Of a stretch of 64,000 bases of DNA, positions 6,256 through 14,699 are shown in pieces. This DNA comes from JADJYF01 sp050186725. Its GTDB lineage: Bacteria > Pseudomonadota > Gammaproteobacteria > Ga0077536. The stretch's first letter is position 1. The number at the start of each line of letters is the position of its first letter. The DNA lies in assembly GCA_050186725.1 (NCBI GenBank), contig JBFWYG010000005.1, positions 1 to 64,000 on the forward strand, in the 5' to 3' direction. The translations under genes and the position numbers were made by a program. The notes under the pieces were generated by a model. That model was not told where the DNA came from. It did no database searches and saw nothing but the letters and a program-made list of their open reading frames with translations.

Positions 6256-9078
6256 TCAGCGTGCCGCGCCGGCCAGGCTGGCGCGCAGGGCTTCGGCCTC
6301 GGCGCGGGCCGCGAACGGCTGCGCCCCGCCGAGTGCGCTGTTCAGTTCCGCCAGGGCTTCCTTGCGCCGGCCGAGCTTGTCCAGCACCCAGGCGAGGTGA
6401 AAACGGATCTCGGCGTCGCCGGAACGGCGCGTGACCGCGTCGCGCAGGTGGCTCAAGGCCTCCTCGTGCTGACCGCTGAGCGCCAGGGCCCAACCCAGGG
6501 TATCGAGCACCGCGGCGTCCTGGGGGGCGAGACCGTGCGCTTCCCGCGCCAGCGCCAGGGCTTCGTCACGCGCACCGCTCTGCAGGGTCGCGACGGCAAG
6601 GTTGTTCAGCATCTCGGGCGCGCGCCCGACCGTCTCCACGAGCTTGGCATAGGCCTGGCGGGCGCCCGCGTAGTCGCCCTCGAGCATGAAGTCCTCGGCA
6701 TAGGCGAGCCCCGCCTCGGCGTCGTTCGGATGGGCCTCGAGCCAGCTCGCCAGCCGCGTGCGAGCCTCCGCCGCGCGGCCGGCGCTGCGCAGCGCGCGAT
6801 AGCCACCCAGGGTCGCGGCGCTGCTCGGCACCAGGCTGTTGGCCCGGTCGTAGTCGGCCAGCGCCGCGTCGCGCTGCCCGAGCTTCAGTCGCGCGTGGCC
6901 ACGCATGACCAGCGCAGGGGCGAACTCGGGCGTGTCGGCGAGCACCGCGTCGGCGCGCTGCATCGCCTCCTGCCAGGCGCCCTTGCGCAGCGACAGTTCG
7001 ACCTGGGCGCGCCGCGCGGCGAGACTCCTGGGGTCCGACTGCAGCGCCTTGAACAGCGCATAGTCGGCGTCGGTGAAGGCGCCGATCTCGGCCTGCAGCG
7101 CCGCCGTGCGGATCTGCTGGCCGACGTCATAGCCAGCGAGCTGGGACATGCGCTTCAAGGTCGTCCGCGCGTCATCCACACGCTGCATGCGCATCTGCAC
7201 GACGGCCAGGCGTTGCTGCACGTCGAAGCTGTTCTCCGCGCCGGACGCGGCGCGCAGCGCGAGATCCAGCGCCGCCTCGAGTTCGCCCTTGGCGAGCCGC
7301 AGGTCGAGCAGGTGAAAAAGCGCGTCCGGGCCGGCGTCGGCGGCCTTCGCCGCCTGCTCGGCGAGCTTCATGCCGCTGCGCTCGTCGCCCGCCGCGAGCT
7401 CGAGGCGCGACATCTCGAGCAGCACTTTCGCATCATCCGGGCCGCCGCTTTGCAGCGCCTTGAAGCGCGCGCGCGCGGCGTCGAACTTGCCCTGGCGAAC
7501 CTCGAGCTTGCCGAGGTTGATCGCCGCCGGGCGGAACTTGGGATCGCGCGCCAGCACGTTGCCGAAGGCGCTCGCCGCCTCGTCCAGCTTGCCGTCCTGG
7601 TAGAGCGCGACGCCCAGCAGGTTCTCGTACACCGCGTTGTCCGGCGCGGTCTGCAGCAGCCTGCGCGCGGTGGCGACCGCGGCGGCGGATCTGCCGGTGT
7701 TGAGCTGGGTGACGACCAGCGCCAGCGTGCCTTGCGCGTCACTCGGGTCGGCGGACACGCTCGCCTCGAGTTCGGACAGGCCCTGTTCGACCCGCCCGGC
7801 GCCGATGTTCAGCATCGCGAGCTTGGTGCGCGCGCTGCCGCCTGCCCGCGCGTCGCTCTTCATGCGCTCCAGCACCTGCGTGGCCTTCTCGCCCTGGCCA
7901 GCCGCGGCATAGGCGGTGGCGAGCAGGGTCATGCCGCGCGTGTCCCGCGGCGCGAGGTTCGCGATGGGTTCCAGCACCGCCACCGCGTCGCCGCCGCCGA
8001 CGTGCAGGATGGCGTCGCCCAGCGCCTTGCGCGCGCCCACGTCGCGCGGCATGCGCTGCACGTAGGGCGTCAGCGAGCCGATGGCCGCCTCGTAGTTGCG
8101 CAGGTCGTAGTGCGCCAGGCCGCGGATCAGGAGCAGGGTCGGATTCTCGAGCAGGAACTTCTCATCGACGGGCGTCAGGCTCTCCAGCACCCGGTCCAGG
8201 TGCTTGCGCACGCCCGCCTGGTCGCCCGCGCGGCCCGCCAGCACGGCCGACAGGTAGGCCGCGCGCGGTTCGCCCGGCGCGTCCTTCTCGATGCGGGCGA
8301 AATCCGCCGCGGTCTCCGCGTCGCGCTTCAGGTCCATCAGGATGCCGATGCGCGCGATGCGCACGTCGAGGTTGCGCGGATTGGCCTCGAGCGCGTGCGC
8401 GTAGCCCTCCAGGGCGCGCGTGAAGTCGCTGCGCGCGTGGTGGATGGCGGCGTACAGCGCCCAGGCCGAGCTGCTGGTGGAGAAGTCCTTGACCAGGGCG
8501 TCGAGCTTGGCGAAGGCGGGCGCCTCGTCGCCGTTGCGCATGAACCAGGCGGCCTCCACCAGCCGCGGTTCGAGGCCCCGCGGGGCGAGCGCCAGCGCGC
8601 GGTCGAGCTCCATGCGCGCCTGGTTGTCATCACCTAAGCCCATGTGCGCCTGGGCGCGGCGCGCCAGCACGCCGGCCGCGCTGTCCGGCGCCAGGCCATC
8701 GGCACTGAGTTCACCGAGCAGGCGCGCCCATTTGCCCTGCTGCAGCAGGGCTTCGCCCAGCATCGGCAGCAGCAGGTTGCGGTCGCCGCCCGCGTCCAGC
8801 GCTTCGCGCAGCGACAGCTCCGCCGCGCGGCCCAAGGTCTGCTCCAGGTAGATCTCCGCCGCCAGCACCAGCGAGGGCAGGTGCTTGGGATCGGCCTTGA
8901 GCGCGTTCTTCAATTCGATGATGGCCGACACCGGCTCGTCCGCCTGGTTCAGCTGCAGCGCCTTCTCGTAGGTCGCATCGGGCGAGGGCGAGGACAGCGC
9001 GTGGGCGGCGGGGCTGAGCGCGGCGCACAGCAGCAAGGCCGCGAGCGCGCGGCGCGGAGGGAGGACGTTGCGTTGCAT
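6256..9078 (-). CDS. prsT: PrsT-like TPR protein of the XrtA/PEP-CTERM system
   Basis: This 940-residue protein is made almost wholly of tetratricopeptide repeats and begins with a signal peptide (MQRNVLPPRRALAALLLCAALSPAAHA). The opening repeat (YEKALQLNQADEPVSAIIELKNALKADP split over two helices) and the length match PrsT, the TPR protein tied to exosortase A and exopolysaccharide loci. I chose the ATG at 9078 over one 38 codons upstream because the signal peptide starts there. PrsT is usually called a lipoprotein, but here the only nearby Cys follows LLL, not a lipobox, so a soluble periplasmic form with signal peptidase I cleavage at AHA is more likely. The exact role in PEP-CTERM protein or polysaccharide handling is not established. 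Confidence 0.85.
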   Translation of the reverse strand: MQRNVLPPRRALAALLLCAALSPAAHALSSPSPDATYEKALQLNQADEPVSAIIELKNALKADPKHLPSLVLAAEIYLEQTLGRAAELSLREALDAGGDRNLLLPMLGEALLQQGKWARLLGELSADGLAPDSAAGVLARRAQAHMGLGDDNQARMELDRALALAPRGLEPRLVEAAWFMRNGDEAPAFAKLDALVKDFSTSSSAWALYAAIHHARSDFTRALEGYAHALEANPRNLDVRIARIGILMDLKRDAETAADFARIEKDAPGEPRAAYLSAVLAGRAGDQAGVRKHLDRVLESLTPVDEKFLLENPTLLLIRGLAHYDLRNYEAAIGSLTPYVQRMPRDVGARKALGDAILHVGGGDAVAVLEPIANLAPRDTRGMTLLATAYAAAGQGEKATQVLERMKSDARAGGSARTKLAMLNIGAGRVEQGLSELEASVSADPSDAQGTLALVVTQLNTGRSAAAVATARRLLQTAPDNAVYENLLGVALYQDGKLDEAASAFGNVLARDPKFRPAAINLGKLEVRQGKFDAARARFKALQSGGPDDAKVLLEMSRLELAAGDERSGMKLAEQAAKAADAGPDALFHLLDLRLAKGELEAALDLALRAASGAENSFDVQQRLAVVQMRMQRVDDARTTLKRMSQLAGYDVGQQIRTAALQAEIGAFTDADYALFKALQSDPRSLAARRAQVELSLRKGAWQEAMQRADAVLADTPEFAPALVMRGHARLKLGQRDAALADYDRANSLVPSSAATLGGYRALRSAGRAAEARTRLASWLEAHPNDAEAGLAYAEDFMLEGDYAGARQAYAKLVETVGRAPEMLNNLAVATLQSGARDEALALAREAHGLAPQDAAVLDTLGWALALSGQHEEALSHLRDAVTRRSGDAEIRFHLAWVLDKLGRRKEALAELNSALGGAQPFAARAEAEALRASLAGAAR

Positions 9079-9221
9079 TGCAGGTGTATCGGAACGGCGG
9101 GCCAAGGCCTTAGCAGCACTGGGACAGTAAAGATTGCACGCGCGGCCGCGCGCGACTGTAAACAACTGCTGCGGCGTGCCGCGACTCGCCAAAACGCGGC
9201 GAGCCGCAAGACGCGGCCGGC

Positions 9222-10523
9222 TCAGGCCGCACGCAGGCGAAGCGGCAGCGTCGAATAGCCCATCACGTGGGTCTGGGCGAGGCGGGTCGGCTCGCCCGCC
9301 GGTTCGAGGCGGCCGAGCCAGGGTAGCAGCGCGGCCAGGCTCGCCGCCAGTTCGACCCGCGCGAGATTGGTGCCCAGGCAGAAGTGCGCGCCGTAGCCGA
9401 AGGTCAGGTGCGGGTTGGGGCTGCGGGCGATGTCGAAGCGATAGGGCTCGGCGAAGACCCGCTCATCGCGATTGGCCGAGGGATAGAACAGGCCGACCGT
9501 GTCGCCCGCGCGAATGCGGGTGCCGGCGAGATCGAAATCGCGGGTCGCGGTGCGCAGGAAGCTCGCCACCGGTGAGGTCCAGCGCAGGATCTCCTCCACC
9601 GCGAGCGGCAGCAGGCCGGGATCGGCGCAGAGCTTCGCGCATTGTTCGGGGTGCTGGAGCAAGGCCTCGACGCCGCCTGAGAGCGCGTTGCGCGTGGTGT
9701 CGTTGCCGGCGCCGATCAGGAGCAGGATGTAGCCGTTCAACTGCTGGTTGGTGAGCAGCTTGCCGTCCACCGGGGTGTGCACCATGCGGTCGATGAGTCC
9801 GCCGCGGGTCGCGCCCACCGCCCGCGAGTCGTCGATCAGACTCTCGATGTAGCTGCGCAGTTCGTGCATGTAGCGATAGGCGGCGCGTCCGCGGCTCTCG
9901 CCGGGCAGTCGATCGGAGTCGTCGACCTCGCCGACGAGGGCGCGCGACCAGGTGAGGATCTGCCGCCAGTCGTCCGGCTCGAGGCCCATGATCTCGCCGA
10001 CCGCCGCGAGCGGCAGCTTGCAGGCCAGGCCATGCACGAAATCGACGCTGGCGCCGGACGCGCTCGCGGCCGCCAGCGCGTCCACGTACTCGGCGGTGAA
10101 GGATTCGGCCAGCGCGCGGAAGTGCTCGCCCATGGCGCGCATCGCGCCCTGCGTGTAGGCCCAGCTGCTGAGCCGCCGGTAGCGGCGGTGGCGCGGGTTG
10201 TCCATGAACACCATGTCCGGCGGCTCGTCCGGGTCCCAGCCGCGCGACGCGCCGAAGGTGTCGACCCCGGCGCGCATCGGCTCCGCGCGACCCTTGAGCT
10301 CGAGGCGCAGGCGCGGCCCGCCGTTGATGAACACCTCCGGGTGATCCGACACCGTCAGCACGTCGGCGTGGCGCGTCACCGCCCAGAAGGGCTCGATGTC
10401 CTCGCGTTCATACCAGAACACGGGCGCCTGCTCGCGCAGCAGGTCCCACGCCGTCCATGGCGGACCGCTGCTCGCGTAGTCCTGCGGGCGATGGATGGCG
10501 AGACTGTCCAGGGAGAGCGGCAT
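9222..10523 (-). CDS. cytochrome P450
   Basis: This 433-residue soluble bacterial P450 has all the hallmark motifs: the I-helix GAGNDTTRN, the K-helix EEILRW (ExxR), and the heme loop FGYGAHFCLG with axial Cys382. The N-terminal half, including the FWAVTRHADVL and MDNPRHRRYRR segments, resembles actinobacterial and proteobacterial CYPs that hydroxylate sterols, terpenes or branched lipids; the substrate is not deducible. The frame stays open far upstream by chance; MPLSLDSL at 10523 is the natural start. It lies 143 bases upstream of prsT on the same strand and diverges from the beta-helix gene. No ferredoxin or reductase partner is nearby. Confidence 0.93.
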   Translation of the reverse strand: MPLSLDSLAIHRPQDYASSGPPWTAWDLLREQAPVFWYEREDIEPFWAVTRHADVLTVSDHPEVFINGGPRLRLELKGRAEPMRAGVDTFGASRGWDPDEPPDMVFMDNPRHRRYRRLSSWAYTQGAMRAMGEHFRALAESFTAEYVDALAAASASGASVDFVHGLACKLPLAAVGEIMGLEPDDWRQILTWSRALVGEVDDSDRLPGESRGRAAYRYMHELRSYIESLIDDSRAVGATRGGLIDRMVHTPVDGKLLTNQQLNGYILLLIGAGNDTTRNALSGGVEALLQHPEQCAKLCADPGLLPLAVEEILRWTSPVASFLRTATRDFDLAGTRIRAGDTVGLFYPSANRDERVFAEPYRFDIARSPNPHLTFGYGAHFCLGTNLARVELAASLAALLPWLGRLEPAGEPTRLAQTHVMGYSTLPLRLRAA

Positions 10524-10769
10524 GCGGTGTTCCAGCCGTGGCGTGACTGCGCGTGACCATAGGCATTGCGCTTCGGCGAGGCAAGCGCGCGCTTCAGTCG
10601 TACCACGCCGCGCCGCTAAGAGCGCAGACCTCGCTTCCCCGAGCCCACGAATAGCGCCATGATCGCCGCCATGACCCGTCCGCCCCGCGTCCTCGCCCAA
10701 CCACGCGTTCGCCTCGTGGCCCAGGGCCGCGTGTCGGCGGCGGCCTGAGTCGCGAACGTCCCGGCGCCG

Positions 10770-12218
10770 ATGCTGGCCACGCTGCGCAAGCTCCTGGTGC
10801 TGTATTTCGTCGCGACCGGCGTCGCGGCCCATTTCGCCGTGCTCGCGGTGCTGGTCGCGCTCGCGACCCTCGGACTCGGCGACGTGCGCGAGATGGTCGC
10901 GGGCCGCGTCGCCACGCTGCGCAGCTTCGCCCAGGATCTGAAGGTCGACGTCGAGCGGGTGGGCGCCGATCCCGATTTCACCGCGCTCGCCGAGCCGCGC
11001 TCGCGCTTCGCCTTTCACGACTACGGCGGCCAGGTCGACGCCCAGCAGGGCTATGGCGTGGTGCGGCCGGTCGGCCCGGGCAAGCCTTACGCCAGCATCG
11101 ATCTCGCGCTGCGCGCGGCCAACCCCGGTGACATCATCGAAGTCGAGCCGGGCACCTATCTTGGTCACACCGCGGTGGTGATCAAGAACGACATCGTGAT
11201 TCGCGGCCGCGGCGGCGTGGTGGTGATGGATGCCCAGCGCGGCGCGCTCGCGGAGCGCAAGGCCATCATCGTCGCGCGCGCCCACAACGTGCTGATCGAG
11301 AACATCGAGTTCGCCAACGCCGAGAGCCCGGACCGCAATGGCAGCGGCATCCGCGCCGAGGGCACGCGGCTGCACGTGCGCAACTGCTACTTCCACGACA
11401 ACCAGGAAGGCATCCTGAGCAGCGCCCACCTGAAGGCTGAGCTGGTGGTCGAGGATTCGGAGTTCGCGCGCAACGGCTGGGTCGACGGCCAGGCCCACCA
11501 GGTCTACGTGGGACGCTTTGATCGCTTCGAGTTCCGCCGCAACTATGTCTACGGCACGGTCGCCGGCTCGGCGGTTAAGTCGCGCGCGTCCGTCAACATC
11601 ATCGAGTACAACTTCATCGCCGACGGCCCGCGCGGCAGCGGCAACTACTCGCTGGATCTGACCGACGGCGGGCAGGCGGTGATCGTCGGCAACGTGATCG
11701 AGAAGGCCAAGGCCGCCAACAACAGCACCTTCGTGAGTTACGGCGCGGAAGCCATGAGCTGGCAGGACAACAGCCTCTACCTCGCGCACAACACCCTGGT
11801 GAACGATCGCTTCGATGCGATCTTCATCAACAACCACAGCAAGGTGCTGCTGCACGCCTGGAACAACCTCTTCATCGGCCGCGGCGAGTCGGCCAACGGC
11901 GGACCGGTGGAATTCGTCGGCAACCTCCTGATGGGCAACTCGCGCTTCGGCACCAGCGCCGACCACGACCTGGACGGTGACGCGGACAGCGGTCACAACC
12001 GCGTGGTGGAAGCCATCACGGTGCGCGATCGCGGCAAGCTCGACTACCGGCCGCTGGCCGCTTCGCCGGCGGTCGACACGGCGCGCGCAATGCCCGCGAC
12101 ACCAGGCACGGACCTGACGCCCACCTGGGAACATGCGGGCGCGAGCGGACCGGCGCCGCGTGTGATGGCGGGCGCCGCGCTCGATGTCGGCGCGCTGGAA
12201 CTGCCCGCCGCGCCCTGA
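10770..12218 (+). CDS. membrane-anchored right-handed beta-helix protein
   Basis: The 482-residue protein has one N-terminal membrane segment (about residues 8-37, rich in Leu/Val/Ala). The extracytoplasmic region opens with a DUF1565-like pattern (GKPYASIDLALRAANPGDIIEVEPGTY) and continues with repeated Asn/Ile/Val strands typical of parallel beta-helix (pectate-lyase-like) folds. Such proteins bind, cut or epimerise polysaccharides. I see no decisive catalytic motif. It is directly followed by the exosortase-A-associated glycosyltransferase (31 bases between), suggesting a shared role in an exopolysaccharide. Confidence 0.82.
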   Translation: MLATLRKLLVLYFVATGVAAHFAVLAVLVALATLGLGDVREMVAGRVATLRSFAQDLKVDVERVGADPDFTALAEPRSRFAFHDYGGQVDAQQGYGVVRPVGPGKPYASIDLALRAANPGDIIEVEPGTYLGHTAVVIKNDIVIRGRGGVVVMDAQRGALAERKAIIVARAHNVLIENIEFANAESPDRNGSGIRAEGTRLHVRNCYFHDNQEGILSSAHLKAELVVEDSEFARNGWVDGQAHQVYVGRFDRFEFRRNYVYGTVAGSAVKSRASVNIIEYNFIADGPRGSGNYSLDLTDGGQAVIVGNVIEKAKAANNSTFVSYGAEAMSWQDNSLYLAHNTLVNDRFDAIFINNHSKVLLHAWNNLFIGRGESANGGPVEFVGNLLMGNSRFGTSADHDLDGDADSGHNRVVEAITVRDRGKLDYRPLAASPAVDTARAMPATPGTDLTPTWEHAGASGPAPRVMAGAALDVGALELPAAP

Positions 12219-12249
12219 ACCCCGCGAAACAGCCACGCCTGCGCCGTTC

Positions 12250-13464
12250 ATGAAGGTCCTGCACGTCTTCGATCATTCCGTGCCCATCCAGGATGGGTAC
12301 GCCTATCGTTCGCTGAACATCCTGCGCGCGCAGGCGGCGCTCGGCTGGCAGACCCGTCAGCTCACCTCGATCAAGCAGGGTGAGCGTCCGGCGCTCTGCG
12401 AGACCTTCGAAGGCATGCGCTTCGAACGCACGCCGCTGCCCAAGGCCGCCTGGGCGCGGCTGCCGCTCGCCGACCAGGCCGCGGTCGTGACGTCGCTCGG
12501 CGCGCGCCTCGACGAACTCATCGAACGCGAGCGGCCCGATGTGCTGCACGCGCACTCGCCGCCACTGGTGGGACTGGCCGCGGTGCGCGCGGGGCGCCGC
12601 CACCGCCTGCCGGTGGTCTACGAGATCCGCGCCTTCTGGGAGGACGCCGCGGTCGACAAGGGCGCCTGCCGCGAAGGCGATCTGCGCTACCGTCTGACCC
12701 GCGCGCTCGAGACCCACGTGGTGACCCACGCCGACGCGGTCACCTGCATCTGCGCGGGCCTGCGCGGCGACCTGCTCGCGCGCGGCCTGCCCGAGGACAA
12801 GGTCACGGTGATTCCGAACGCGGTCGAACCGGAGCAGTTCTCGCTCGACGAGGCCTATGACGAGACGCTTGCCGCCAGCCTCGGGCTCGCGCGCGGCGCG
12901 ACGCTCGGCTTCGTCGGTTCGTTCTACGCCTACGAAGGTCTGCGCCTGCTGATCTCGGCGCTGCCGACGGTGATTGCCGCGCGCCCGGACGCACGCCTTC
13001 TGCTGGTCGGTGGCGGCAACGACGAGGCCGCGCTGCGCGCCGACGTCGCCGCGCTCGGCCTGCACGGGCAGGTGGTGTTCACCGGCCGCGTGCCGCACGA
13101 CGAGGTGGAGCGCTACTACAACCTGATCGACGTGCTGGTCTACCCGCGCCTCGCCATGCGCCTGACCGAACTGGTCACGCCCTTGAAGCCGCTCGAGGCG
13201 ATGGTGCAGCAGCGCCTGGTGGTCGCGTCCGACGTCGGCGGCCATCGCGAGCTGATCGAAGACGGCGAGACCGGACTCCTGTTCAAGGCCGGCTCGGCCG
13301 AGGATCTCGCGCGCGCGGTGCTGCGCCTACTGGGTGACGAGGCGCTCGCCGCCCGTCTCAGGCGAAACGGCCGCCTGTTCGTGGAGAACGAACGCACCTG
13401 GGCGCGCAGCGTCGCGCGCTATCCCGCCGTCTACGAGCGCGCGCTCGCTCGCGCGCGTCGCTAG
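12250..13464 (+). CDS. exosortase A-associated GT4 glycosyltransferase (Daro_2409 type)
   Basis: This 404-residue GT-B fold glycosyltransferase of family 4 starts MKVLHVFDHSVPIQDGYAYRS and continues LGWQTRQLTS, the signature N-terminus of the glycosyltransferases found with exosortase A/PEP-CTERM polysaccharide loci (Daro_2409 family). The C-terminal donor-binding half includes GFVGSFYAYEGL, FTGRVPHDEV, and the E-x7-E region around TPLKPLEAM. It probably adds a sugar to a lipid-linked exopolysaccharide intermediate on the cytoplasmic face. There is no good ribosome site before the ATG at 12250, so translation may be coupled to the beta-helix gene 31 bases upstream. Its stop overlaps the convergent GT2 gene end by 4 bases. 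Confidence 0.92.
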   Translation: MKVLHVFDHSVPIQDGYAYRSLNILRAQAALGWQTRQLTSIKQGERPALCETFEGMRFERTPLPKAAWARLPLADQAAVVTSLGARLDELIERERPDVLHAHSPPLVGLAAVRAGRRHRLPVVYEIRAFWEDAAVDKGACREGDLRYRLTRALETHVVTHADAVTCICAGLRGDLLARGLPEDKVTVIPNAVEPEQFSLDEAYDETLAASLGLARGATLGFVGSFYAYEGLRLLISALPTVIAARPDARLLLVGGGNDEAALRADVAALGLHGQVVFTGRVPHDEVERYYNLIDVLVYPRLAMRLTELVTPLKPLEAMVQQRLVVASDVGGHRELIEDGETGLLFKAGSAEDLARAVLRLLGDEALAARLRRNGRLFVENERTWARSVARYPAVYERALARARR

Positions 13465-14420
13465 CCGGAGGCCGGCCGGCGCGGAAAGCGCCGCGCGAGG
13501 CCCGCGCGGCTGAAGCAGTAGCGGTGCTTGCGAAAGTAGTACAAGAGCCCTTCCGCGTGGCGCCAGGTGAACTTGCCGAGCTTCGTGCCGCGTGACAGTT
13601 CCTGCGCATCGTGAATCGCCACCGCGCGCGGTTCGAACACGATGCGATAGCCCGCCAGCCACACCCGCACGCAGTAATCCACGTCCTCCGGCGAGTAGAA
13701 GATGTTCTCGTCCAGCGGACCGACGCGCTCGATCACCGCGCGCGGCAGCAGCCAGCAGGCGGAGATCGCGTAATCCACGTCGACCGGTAGGCTCGGCGCC
13801 TGGGCTGCCTGTTCCAGCGCGCGCAGGCGCAGGAAACGCTGCAGCTTGCGCGTGACAGTCGGGAACTGATCGGTGGAGAGCTGGTAGCGGCCGTCCGGGT
13901 AGCGGAGCTGGGGCACCACCATGCCGATGTCCGGCGCCGAGTCCAAGGTCGTGCGCAGTCGCGCGAGCGCGTCAAAGCCGATGGTCGCGTCGGAATCGAG
14001 CACCAGCACGTAACGTCCGCGACAGGCCGCGAGCGCGCGGTTGCGCGATACGGTGGTGCCGGTGTTGACCGCGCTGTACTGCGGTTTCAGCACGTCGGGA
14101 TGACGCTCGGTAAGCGTGGCGAGCAGTGCCGCGCTGCCGTCCCGCGAACCGTTGTCGAACACGTGGATCTCGCTCGGCTGGTCGAAGCCCGCCAGGCTGG
14201 TCACCAGCGCTTCCACACAGGACTCGAGGTACCTGGCCGAGTTGTAGGACAGGATGACCGCGGAAAACAGGACGTCGTCGGCCGGCACGGGCGCTCCAGG
14301 CAAAAGTCGATCTAGGGCCACGGCGGATGACCGCGCACTCGTTGCGGTTATCGACACGGCGCGCTGAATCTGCACGGCGCGCGCGCCGCGGGTCAAGCAC
14401 GTCGAAGCGACATCCCTCAT
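13461..14420 (-). CDS. GT2 family glycosyltransferase
   Basis: This GT-A glycosyltransferase of family 2 shows the nucleotide-sugar motif SAVILSYNSARYLESC, FDNGSRDGS, the DxD motif as LVLDSDA, and the acceptor region with YSPEDVDYCVRVWLAGY, typical of rhamnosyltransferase-like enzymes. The start is uncertain. The ATG at 14420 gives 319 residues, with about 40 unconserved residues before the domain; a GTG in VALDRLL nearer the domain is an alternative, and neither has a clear ribosome site. It converges on the GT4 gene and diverges from the histidine kinase. Likely role: adding a sugar to the same exopolysaccharide or a cell-surface glycan. Confidence 0.85.
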   Translation of the reverse strand: MRDVASTCLTRGARAVQIQRAVSITATSARSSAVALDRLLPGAPVPADDVLFSAVILSYNSARYLESCVEALVTSLAGFDQPSEIHVFDNGSRDGSAALLATLTERHPDVLKPQYSAVNTGTTVSRNRALAACRGRYVLVLDSDATIGFDALARLRTTLDSAPDIGMVVPQLRYPDGRYQLSTDQFPTVTRKLQRFLRLRALEQAAQAPSLPVDVDYAISACWLLPRAVIERVGPLDENIFYSPEDVDYCVRVWLAGYRIVFEPRAVAIHDAQELSRGTKLGKFTWRHAEGLLYYFRKHRYCFSRAGLARRFPRRPASG

Positions 14421-14699
14421 CGGATTGACACACCGCGCGCAGGGGATTGCCGGCCGACGCGCGCCTGAATTCACACCAGTGCGTCGATTCCGGTGATTTG
14501 CACACGGAATGCCTTTCCTCGGCCGCACGTGAAGATGCAGAATCGTCACCAGGATCCGACGCACGTTCGGCGCGCGATGCGCGCCGAAGCTGTCGCGCAT
14601 CGCGAGGACTCGCGACCTTCTCTCGGGGGAGTGTGCTGACTTGCGGTGTTGCGCCTGGTCCAGTGTCCCGTCCGCGTCGCGCGCCGCGCGCACTCCGCG

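Noticed and set aside
6205..8637. Long plus-strand ORF opposite prsT
   Set aside because: It is a high-GC shadow of prsT: Arg/Gly/His-rich translation, no domains, and full overlap with a convincing TPR gene.
9164..9181. Sigma-54 promoter before prsT
   Set aside because: GGCACG is present, but the GC of the -12 element is one base too close.
10524..12251. N-terminal extension of the P450 frame across the beta-helix gene
   Set aside because: The extra residues are low-complexity and antisense to a clear beta-helix protein; P450 homology starts at 10523.
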